Below, one piece after another: positions 55,862 to 64,000 of a stretch of DNA of 64,000 nt. A model generated the notes under the pieces. That model was not told where the DNA came from. It made no database searches and worked only from the letters and a program-made list of their open reading frames with translations. The DNA comes from Muscardinus avellanarius. Lineage: Eukaryota; Chordata; Mammalia; Rodentia; Gliridae. The stretch is taken from NCBI GenBank assembly GCA_963383645.1, contig OY726574.1, forward strand, positions 60,219,894 to 60,283,893. The letters run 5' to 3'. The translations under genes were made by a program, and so were the position numbers. Every line of letters begins with the position of its first letter. Position 1 is the first letter of the stretch.

Positions 55862-56255
55862 TATGGTATGAGGGATTGGACCCAGAGGCTTTTTACCCCC
55901 AAGCTATATCCTCAGCCCATTTTATATAAATATATATATATATTTTTTTTTGGTGGTACTGGGGTTCCTGGAAGCCCTTCTACCTCTGGGCTACACTCCC
56001 AGACCTATTTTTATATTTTTATTTAGAAACAGGGTCTCCTAAGCCAGCGCGCGCGGCTGGCTTCGAACCTGCGCGATCCTCCTGTCTCCGCCTCCCAAGC
56101 GCGGGGATTACAAGCGTGCGCCACCACACCCGGCTATATATTTTATTTTTGAAACAAGGTCTCACTAAATTTCTGGGGCTGGCCATGATCCTGTAATCCC
56201 CCTGTCTCTGCCTCTCAAATATTGGGAGAATGGACGTGCACACCACGTCTGACGG
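55862..56255 (-). mobile_element. B1-diD SINE split by a younger SINE
   Basis: Antisense ID half 55862-55920; B1 half 56140-56255 ('gaaacaaggtctcactaaat'). Confidence 0.85.
55945..56137 (-). mobile_element. B1-diD SINE, variant subfamily copy 5
   Basis: Near-identical in text to the copy at 49857, ending 'gcgccaccacacccggct'. 'tatata' plus T-rich sequence on both sides suggests its target duplication. Confidence 0.94.
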
Positions 56256-56609
56256 ATGTTGGTGACTTTATGAAGAAAATATACTCTATTTTTGTACTCT
56301 TCCTTAAGGAAAATTCTAGTAACATTAACTTCGATGGGAAAACCCAAAACATATATACTGCCAAGACCTATGCTCAACCCTTTTTCTCTTGTTCCAGAGC
56401 TGTGGCCATTATCTCCTAACGGGCTCTGTCTCTGCCGCTTCATCTGGGATATGTGTTGTATTCTGTCTCCAGGTAAATCTTCACAGAGCACCAAGTTCTT
56501 CTCTTCAGACGCTTGTGGTTTAAACTTACAAGTAAGTCCAGGTCTCCCGTCCCTCCCCATCACTGGAGCATGTCATTTATAGCACTCATCTGGCTCTTAA
56601 CTTGCACAA
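56256..56609. other. Unique sequence
   Basis: A 132-codon minus-strand frame (56165-56563) starts in unique DNA and runs into the SINE; not supported as a gene. Confidence 0.4.
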
Positions 56610-56720
56610 TCTTCTGATTTAGCAAGATGTACACAGTTTAGATTTCCTCACGTAATGTAAGCATTTTAAGGGGTGAATCGTAAACATTTATCCCAAAGTA
56701 TGCACTTAATAAATAATTAT
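56610..56720 (+). mobile_element. Possible MIR 3' fragment
   Basis: 'gtatgcacttaataaataat' then 'tatcagagtca' resembles the MIR end. Confidence 0.4.
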
Positions 56721-56949
56721 CAGAGTCAGAAGTTTCCACTAAGCAGCAGAAAATGGAGTTTGGGTTCAGTGGCTGGCTCTCCCAAAGGGATCAGCTCAGC
56801 CATGCTGCGCATTCCACCATATTTCCAGATCTGCCACCATCTCGTCTGGGTCTCTTACCCAGACCTGTCTCCTACTTGCTTCACACCCCTGACCCTGAGG
56901 CTCTCTACTCCAGCCGCTACCACCTACCTGTGGCTTTGCCACTTTCAGT

Positions 56950-57348
56950 GCTGTGTGTGATCTCTAAATAGGATACACTGGTATATGGAATATGAAAAAG
57001 TTGAACTCAAAATCAAGTAGAATGGTGGTCACCAGAGACCCGGGGGTGGGTGGGTGGGTGGGGTACTGTCGGTCACTAGGTTATAGACTTACATTAGATA
57101 GGGATGTTCTGGTGCTTTACTGCACAGCAAAGTAGCAGAGTTAATATTTTGTGTATTTCAAATTAGCTAAGAGGATTTTAAGTGTTCTCATCATAAATAA
57201 ATGATAAATACGTGAGGTGATAGGTGTGTTAATCACTCTTAGGTTGAGCATTGCACAGTGTATATATGTATCAAAAATGCCGCAGTATGCCCCATAATTA
57301 CATGCAGTTGTTATTTGTCAAGTAAAATAAAATTTTAAAAAATACACA
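56950..57348 (+). mobile_element. L1 3' UTR (L1MA/MB-like)
   Basis: 'agaatggtggtcaccagaga', a G-rich GGGT repeat (57045-57063), 'aatcactcttaggttgagca', 'tgtatatatgtatcaaaaat', and the end 'ttatttgtcaagtaaaataa' match the old L1 3' UTR in order. Confidence 0.88.
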
Positions 57349-57560
57349 AGCTGGGAATGGTGGTGCACACTTGTAATCCCAGCATTTGGGAGGCTGAGAC
57401 AGGAGGATTGTGATTCGCAGGCAGCCTCAGTTACTTAGTGAGGCCCTTTGCAACTCAGTGAGACTGAAGACCCTGTTTCAAAATAAAGAATAAAAATAGG
57501 GCTGGGGGTGCAGCTCAGAGGTAGAATGTCCCTGGATTCCATCTATTAAAAAAAAGAAAA
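57349..57560 (+). mobile_element. B1-diD SINE
   Basis: Inserted in the A-rich L1 tail. Contains a small extra 'actgaag' in 'gtgagactgaagaccctg'. Confidence 0.93.
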
Positions 57561-58117
57561 TGAAAAATGAAAAAAACAAGAAGACAGATGCACACACATA
57601 CACAAAGAAATAAGATTCTCCAGTTCTGGTTCCTGACATCCCACCTTGGACCCAATCAATATTTACCATTTGTAACTGTGTCGATAACAAATTGATTTTT
57701 TTCTCTGTTACAATCTGGTTCATAGAAGGAATGCCACCTGGGCCACTCACCCTAACTACCTGCCAAGAAACAGATTGAATGCATTGTCCACAATACTTAA
57801 CAGATGCAGAATCCATTATCCACCGAGTGCTGGGTGAGTGGGCACAAATGAAAGTACTGGGCTCCTTAGGCAGTGTGGAGGTTGACTCGAATGCCTTAGG
57901 AAAGCTCATCACATTTTCTGAAAGAGGATCCAAGACATCAGGACAGAAAATAAGCAGAAAGATCTTTATTTTGGAGTCAAGATACAAATAGGCCGTTTCT
58001 CATACAGTCAGATAGAAATAGTAGACGCTACCACGTTGACATTGGGGGCTGTGGAAAGGATCAAGGAGGTGATACGTATGAGAACACTAAGCGTGGCTTG
58101 TATATAAGATACAATTT
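57561..58117. other. Unassigned block open on both strands
   Basis: 57640-57990 carries overlapping frames on both strands: minus 57478-57987, 169 codons, whose C-terminal part is SINE; plus 57779-57991, 70 codons. I recognise no domain. It could be a decayed retroelement or chance. Confidence 0.35.
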
Positions 58118-58857
58118 TCTTTTCCAAGGTTTCGATTACCCGAGGCAAGCTGAGGTCCAAAAGTGTTATATGAAAAGTTCCTGGAATAAATACTTTCCTG
58201 GTTTTAAATTACAGACATTGTGAGCAGCGTAATGAAATCTTGCACCATCTCAACCTGCACGCGACTCATCCATCCCTTTGTCTAGTGTATCCACACTGTA
58301 TATGCTACCCTCCATTTGTCACTCAGTGGCCTCTCAATCATAAGATGAACTATCACATATGATAGTGCTTGTGCTCAAGTAACTATTTATTTCTTTACTT
58401 CTTAATTTTTTCTTTATTTATTATTGGTAGTGGGGATTGAGCCCAGAACATTCTACCTCTGACATATTCTCAACCCTCTAAAAAATTGTTGTAGGTTAAA
58501 ACAGGGTCTTGCTAAGTTTCTGAGGTTAGTCTGAAACTTGTCTCAGCTTTCCAAGTATGGGGATTACAGGGCTGTACCATCATGCAATCTTGTTTTATTT
58601 TGTAATGGCCTCAAAGTACAAAAGTGATGATTTTATTGTAGCCTACTATTATAATCGCTCTATTTTATTATTAGTTATTGTTCTTACTCTCTTACTGTAC
58701 ATAATTTATAAACTGAACTTTATCAAAGGTATGTATGTGTAAGGGAAAATATATAATATATACAGGGTTCAGTGCTATGAGTAGTTCCAGGCATTTGCTG
58801 TGGGTCTTGTAATGTCTGCCCTGTGGGTAAGGGGTCTGTTGTAAGAATACCTGACCT
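58118..58857 (+). mobile_element. Tigger-type DNA transposon relic split by a SINE
   Basis: 'ggtttcgattacccgaggca' start, 'agcagcgtaatgaaatcttg', 'catccctttgtctagtgtat' then, after the SINE, 'taatggcctcaaagtacaaa', 'taatttataaactgaacttt' and a right terminal repeat ending 'gtaaggggtctgttgtaa'. This is the layout of non-autonomous Tigger (TcMar) elements; the transposase body is missing. Confidence 0.85.
58392..58600 (-). mobile_element. B1-diD SINE
   Basis: Antisense, diverged copy splitting the Tigger relic. Confidence 0.85.
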
Positions 58858-58904
58858 TTCATTGTTATTGACTCCCATGTGGAGAGTCAGAGTGTCAGAC
58901 CAGA

Positions 58905-59085
58905 TCATTTTAGATCTTTGCAACACAACTCTAAGGTCTTCCAGCCCTGTTCTTCCACACAAAAGGAGTATCAGTGTGGCTCCTTCCCCTCTTCTGAGAA
59001 CTCACAGGTCATTGGGGCACAGAGAAGGGAACTGACCTTCTCAAGGTCATGGAGCCATCAGCAAAGGATCAGCCTAAGTATGTCC
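58905..59085 (+). mobile_element. MIR
   Basis: 'ttagatctttgcaacacaac' near the 5' part and 'ggcacagagaagggaactga' then 'ccttctcaaggtcatgg' match the MIR order. Confidence 0.7.
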
Positions 59086-60117
59086 CGCTCTGCTCATGTT
59101 TTAGACTTATTCTTCTTCCCAGATCTGCTGGACCCATTCTTTTCTGGGGTCTCCGCTGGGCCTTCCATGGCTCCTGCAAGCACTCACAAGGTTCCCCAGT
59201 CCTAAAGCACCAGAGAATCCCCTGTCCTTGCTGCCTTCTGATGCTGCAGCCCTTCCAGGAAGCTGTGGGCCGTGAGGACCAGGCTGAGCAGGAGCGTGGC
59301 TGTACCCATTGGAGTGGGAGGCACAGCAGCTCCAGTCCCCAAGTCTGCCTTTTCTGGATGCCTGAGGAGCTGGTCTCTACCAGCCCCTGCAGCCACCCAA
59401 GTCTGCATCCTGAAAGAGCAGGGGACTCACCCCTCTTGGTTTAGTTTCCCCCAGACTAGAGCTGAGGAAGAATCTGCCCATAAGAGTGCCTCTTCCTTCT
59501 CCCTGTGACGCAGTGGCTTCAGACCACATCTTAGCTGTCTCCCATGTGACAGGACAGACAGCTGCATCTCGTTGAGAAGCCGGGCCAGTTGGGGATTTGC
59601 TTTCCATCCTCTGCTTCCTCTCTCTTCTTCCCTCGGATCGCACGTTGGCACCGAGCTTTGCTTCAGGTTCCAATCCTGGAGAACTTGTACTAAAATGGTT
59701 TCTTAAACATCGTGACTTCTGGCCCTACCATGCCTCATTTCTGATAGTGGTAGAGCAATGTTTCTGGAGCATTTTTCTGTAACGAAAAATCCCTATCGCC
59801 AAACTACATTTTCTCCTTATTATATACATACTAATTTGGTGGCAGAATATGAAATCGCACATGGGATGGCAACCAGTAATCACTCTGGTTTTGAAAAGCG
59901 GGGCTGGTTCACATCAAAGTGCAGGGGTAAGTCCTGCATATGCTTGGCTGCTCTCTGTGGGGGTAGTTTAATTGATGAAAGCAGGCTGGAGGGACATACG
60001 AAAGCAGCTGAGGGATTCTTGCTCCCGTATTTGATATTCCAGCACATGTAACCTTTAGTTATTGACATTGTGTTTCTCAGGAGCTTTGAGGATGCCATAA
60101 AGTTCTTAAAAATAAAA
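59086..60117. other. Unique sequence
   Basis: About 1 kb with no repeat. A 131-codon frame (59049-59444) overlaps other frames on both strands; no domain seen. Confidence 0.4.
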
Positions 60118-60320
60118 AAGGGTGCAAGGTACCATGGCACCCACCTGGATTCCCAGAACATCGGGTTTGAAGCCAGCCTCAGCAAACTCAGCAAACGCCT
60201 CAGCAACTTAGTGCAACCCTGTTCAAAATAAGAAATAGGGATAGGGTTATAGTTCAGATGTAGGATATCCCTGGGTTCGATATCCAGTACCATAAAAATA
60301 ACAAACTAAATAAATAAATA
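60118..60320 (+). mobile_element. B1-diD SINE, internally shortened
   Basis: B1 half lacks about 20 bp ('cagaacatcgggtttgaagc'); ID half altered ('gggttatagttcagatgtag'). Confidence 0.85.
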
Positions 60321-60702
60321 TTAAAAATAAATTTAAAAGGGGAGAGGAGATGAGAACTGTTGTGTGGAGGAGAGCTGCTGGGGAAGGACACGAATGGACT
60401 TCAACCTGCCCCAAGAGGAAACGCCCTCACAGAGCAAAGGGAACCACGGGCCTGAAACCTGGTATTGAAATGGTTAAGCAGCAAAAGCTCGTTGGGTTGT
60501 AGGAAGTGAAATGGCTGGAGAGATTTCGAAGCGAAATCTAATCTGAGAGCAGACTCTACCCCCGGGCAGCGCACAGTGTTTTGTCTGCTAATGTTGTGCA
60601 GAGGGTAATTTGGTGGAAACGACGCAATTAAGTTTGAGATTTGCAGGGATTTGTGGAATAGCTCGTACAGCCTCATAGTGGAAGTACCTGCATGGCCGAC
60701 AG
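60321..60702. other. Unique sequence
   Basis: Repeat-free. Contains a perfect 7-bp inverted repeat GATTTCG-AAG-CGAAATC at 60522-60538 and 'gacgcaattaagtttgag'. Confidence 0.4.
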
Positions 60703-60884
60703 CCATGTGACTGTACTTCAGGCTTAAACACAGGCATTGAGGTGTGGGAGAGGTTGAAGATCCGCACGGGTCTACAGGCAGCACACCTGACAACCATGTG
60801 ACTGTACTTCAGGTTTAAACACAGGCATTGCGGTGTGGGAGAGGTTGAGGATCCGCACGGGTCTACAGGCAGCACACCTGCTAA
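60703..60884 (+). repeat. 91-bp tandem duplication
   Basis: 60703-60793 and 60794-60884 each start 'ccatgtgactgtacttcagg'; copies run through 'ggtctacaggcagcacacct' and differ at about three sites over ~87 bp. Confidence 0.93.
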
Positions 60885-61620
60885 TCGGCAGGAAGCAGGG
60901 ACGGCTGTGAGGAGGTCATAGACACAGACGCACAAACCCAGGACTCTGGGGCCTGTCCCCTCACTCCGCCAGACGAGTGTCTCAATAAGACACAAACCAG
61001 ACCCACATCATAGACAGTCGCAGTTCTCGTTTGGAAGTGCATATGTATCTGAGCTTGGATATATTTTACTCCATAAGATTATTTTAGTAGTTTTCCTTCC
61101 TCGTTAGTCCTTGTTAGAGAATTCTTAGAAAAAAACGTCTTTATAGTTATACACTGAACGATTGTTGTTTAAAACAAAACGGCCGGACTGTGGGTTTATT
61201 CCTTCTCCTCTGAGTGAGCCCAGGGCAGGCCTGGGTGGACAGCCTTTGCCTGGAGCGGCAGACGCGGCAGGGCCAGGAGGAGCAAGCGGGCCATTTCCCT
61301 ATGAAGGCCTGAGCCAGGTGTGGTCAGAGCAAGGGTGATCCTGCAAACTCATGGCTGGAGAGGATGAGGGGGAGGGAAGCGCCTCAGTCCACAAAGGAGA
61401 TCGGGTGTCAGAGGGAGCACAGGCACGGGTTGCTCACGCAGGAGAATGATGGCAGAAATACGCCATCCAGCACCTCCTCCATACGCATCACCTAAAAGAT
61501 GCTACGTAGCAAAAGGAGACACTTAATGATCAGGATGGTGGCGGTTCCAATGGGGGTATCTGGCACCTGCCAAGGTGATTCTGTGGCACCTCATATTCTC
61601 TTATCTTTGCTCATCTCTTC
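60885..61620. other. Unique sequence
   Basis: No repeats recognised; 61030-61200 is AT-rich with a smooth single-copy look. Confidence 0.4.
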
Positions 61621-61647
61621 TCTGTCTGTCTGTCTGTCTGTCTGTCT
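61621..61647 (+). repeat. (TCTG)n microsatellite
   Basis: About six TCTG units beside a SINE fragment. Confidence 0.92.
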
Positions 61648-62158
61648 CATATTGGGGATTGAACCCAGGAGCATCCTACTCCCGACTTCTGAGCTATACC
61701 TCTACTCCTCTTAATTGATCGACTGATTTGATTGATTGTGGTACTGTGTGAGCAATACCCCCAGTCCCGTTTTATTTTAAATTATTTTTGTATTATACAT
61801 ATTTAACTTACTTATTGTATTTATTTATTTTATGATTTATTTATTTATGTATTATACTGGATTGAATCTAGGGGCATTCTACCTCTGCGTCCCAGCCTTA
61901 TTTTATTTTGAAATAGAGTCTCACTAAGTTGCTGAGGATGAGGCTGGCTTTGAATTTGTGAACCTCCTGTCTCAGCCTCTCAATTACTGGGATTACAGGA
62001 GTGTACCACCACACTGGCTTTCATTTTTTTATGACCCAAGGTCTCACTAGGTTGCTGAGGTTTGTGGAGTGCTGAGGCTAGCCCCCAACTTGCATCTCCC
62101 TGTCTCCTTCTCGCAAGTACTGAGATTACAGACATGGGCCGTGTGCCTGGTTTATCTA
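61648..62158 (-). mobile_element. Two nested or adjacent B1-diD SINEs
   Basis: ID-like pieces at 61648-61720 and 61738-61775, a complete antisense copy at 61852-62027, then a further B1 half at 62030-62158 ending 'ccgtgtgcctggttt'. The inner copy probably split an older one. Confidence 0.8.
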
Positions 62159-62225
62159 CATCCTTGAAGAGAATTGATACAGAACCTGACACCCACAGTG
62201 GCTTTTAGGAAGTATTGTCCCTTAC

Positions 62226-62236
62226 ATTTTTTATAT

Positions 62237-62267
<31 letters not shown>

Positions 62268-62472
62268 TCTATTTTGAAGTACTGGGGATGGAACTCAGGG
62301 GGCATTCTACCTCTGAGCTATACCCCAGGCCTATTTTTTATTTATTTTGAAACAGGGTCTCATTGAGTTGCGGAGGGACTCACTAAGTAGCTGAGGCTGT
62401 CCAGGAACTGTGATCCTCATGCCTCTGCCTCCCAAGCACTGGGATTACAAGTGTGTGCCACCACACCCAGCT
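62226..62472 (-). mobile_element. B1-diD SINE with ATTT tail
   Basis: Complete antisense copy from 'gtactggggatggaactcag' to 'caccacacccagct'; tail (ATTT)n at 62228-62272. Confidence 0.94.
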
Positions 62473-63100
62473 TATCCTTTACAGATGGGCCTTAAGTAAG
62501 GCTGTTTAGATTTAAATATGTTTCTAAGTACATGGATCCGGTCAGGTCTCTGATTATTTGGTTGCAAAATAGCAAATCTGGCTTTTGGAATCCAGGGATC
62601 TTCTACCCCTCTCTCCAGGGGGTCCAGGATAAAGAGGCAAACTTCTGCGCGTCCTCAAGTGATGGTATTGACCGGGAACGTAGCTTTCTGCCTGGCCTTC
62701 TCTGGAAAGTTGGCACACCTCTGGTGCAAGGAGACCTTCAGTGGCAGCTCATCCGCTGACTGCCGACGGGGGGGCCACAGATGGCCCCCTGCGTGGGGGT
62801 AGAAGCTGGAAGAAAGGAGGGCCAGTCCAGGCCTGGGAGTGCAAAGCTACACTACAGTTGGGAAGGAAGCAGAGCCCAGACGGCCAACCTGGAACTCAGC
62901 ATGGGCCAGGTCACTAGAAGGCCTTGCTGGCGCCTGGGTCTGGCGAGGCTAGATGGGTCTGGGCACCAGAGCTTGTCCCCAAGGTCACTCAGCGCCCTGT
63001 GCCCCAGCCACCTGCTGCCCGGCCCGCAAGACAAAGTCCAAGGGTATAGCTCTGTGCTGTGCATGCTTATAAGAGGAATCAACTCTCACTGAATGAAAGC
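62473..63100. other. Unique sequence
   Basis: No repeat; frames at 62532-62759 and 62781-63092 show no domain. Confidence 0.4.
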
Positions 63101-63101
63101 G

Positions 63102-63318
63102 TTGTTTCTTTGTTTGTTTGTTTGTGTTTTGTTGTTTTTGTTTTGTTTTGTTTTGTTTTGCAGTACTGGGGATGGAACCCAGGCACATTCTACCTCCAAG
63201 CTATACCCTCAGCCCTATTTTTTTATTTTTTATTGTGAAACAAGTCTCACTCGGTTGCAGAAGGCCTCACTAAATAGCTGAGGCTGGTCCAGAACCTGTG
63301 ATCCTTCTGTGTCAGTCA
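63102..63318 (-). mobile_element. B1-diD SINE, truncated, TTTTG tail
   Basis: Tail of TTTG/TTTTG repeats (63102-63161), intact ID half, B1 half ends at 'ccttctgtgtcagtca'. Confidence 0.9.
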
Positions 63319-63840
63319 AAAGTATAGTATTATTTTAATGTCGTAAAATTAAAAAAGAAAAACATAAAAAGTGGGTGAGGGGGTATGAAATCGCCAACCC
63401 AAATGCTTCACCATCTACCTACCCCGTTGACTTCGAACATTTTCTAATCATAAACATGCTCATTTTTAGGCTGAGAATCGGGAGTATCTTGATGTCTACA
63501 TTAGTCTGGAATGTTCCCTCGTGTTGGTCTTTGGCAGTTGTCAGCAAGCCTTGGGCAGCGCTGTGTGAAAGGCAGCACTTCCCCTTGTAACGCAAGCCTC
63601 CAGGGATCTGGCAGTGCGCACGCGCACACACTGGCTCCCTGAGAGATGATCTCAGCCACTCGGTCTGTCGTCCTTAGCTGAGCTGAGGACTTTATATTAT
63701 TTCTTCCACCTTTCCCTGCCAATAAGGAGGCCCCATAGATTAGGCCGCCCAAACTGATAAGCATCTCAGCCCTTGGTAGGCCAGAGTCTCGAACCAATCC
63801 AGGTGTTTCTGTGTTAGAACGAACAAGAATAGAAGGGTAG
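63319..63840. other. Unique sequence
   Basis: Nothing recognised. Confidence 0.4.
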
Positions 63841-64000
63841 ATGTTGGGCTTGGTGTACAACTGCAATATTAGTATTTGGAAGGCTGAGACAGGAGGATCA
63901 CAGGTTTGAGGCCAGCCTCGGCAACTTAGTGACACCCTCAGCACTAAGTGAGGGTTAGTTCCACTAACTTAGTGAAACTGTGTTTCAAAATAAAGTTCAT
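63841..64000 (+). mobile_element. B1-diD SINE, cut by window end
   Basis: B1 half and linker ('gaaactgtgtttcaaaataa'); the ID half, if present, lies beyond the window. Confidence 0.88.

Overview
This window is mammalian nuclear DNA, most probably from a squirrel-family rodent (Sciuridae: ground squirrel, marmot or tree squirrel). The evidence is about seventy copies of one composite SINE: a 7SL/B1-like left half joined to a shortened, tRNA-Ala-derived ID right half. This matches the B1-diD layout known from squirrels and some other rodents. L1 3' ends sharing a purine-rich 3' UTR, MaLR LTRs, MIR and L2 relics, a Tigger DNA-transposon relic and many microsatellites complete the picture. There are no operons, ribosome binding sites or CRISPR arrays. 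The short open frames are what chance and repeats produce in vertebrate DNA.

I found no protein-coding exon, tRNA, rRNA or known ncRNA gene that I can support. The window looks intergenic or deep-intronic. Layout: 1-11 kb has unique sequence with a 28-bp minisatellite (2400-2616), SINEs and several MaLR LTRs. A two-LTR minus-strand MaLR element lies at 11.5-13.6 kb, followed by an uncertain ERV-like block (14.1-15.4 kb) and an L1 tail. 17-33 kb is dense in nested SINEs, with one MLT-type LTR, MIRs and a MaLR LTR. 33.5-35.6 kb is a long repeat-poor stretch. 36-41 kb again holds SINEs plus a split L2. 41.8-43.2 kb is AT-rich, repeat-free and rich in homeodomain-type ATTA motifs. 46.3-46.8 kb is an old LTR-like repeat containing a 38-bp E-box/CCAAT array. 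48-53.7 kb has an MLT1-like LTR, an inverted L1 3' end, a young-looking solo LTR inserted in a SINE, a second L1 and an L2. 53.7-64 kb has repeat-poor sequence, an L1 3' UTR, a Tigger relic, a 91-bp tandem duplication and further SINEs.

No genes act together here. The parts most likely to be functional are repeat-free blocks that could be conserved enhancers (around 3.1-3.7, 7.3-7.6, 21.0-21.5, 42.7-43.2, 49.3-49.7 and 53.7-54.3 kb). That is inference from base composition and motifs and needs cross-species alignment. The most distinctive structures are the solo LTR with TATA box, poly(A) signal and imperfect 6-bp target duplication (51240-51685), the complete MaLR element, the E-box/CCAAT triplication and a separate SINE subfamily present in five copies. 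I did not find an undescribed biological system. Repeat boundaries are usually good to about 10 bp; family names come from recognised consensus segments, not from a database search.
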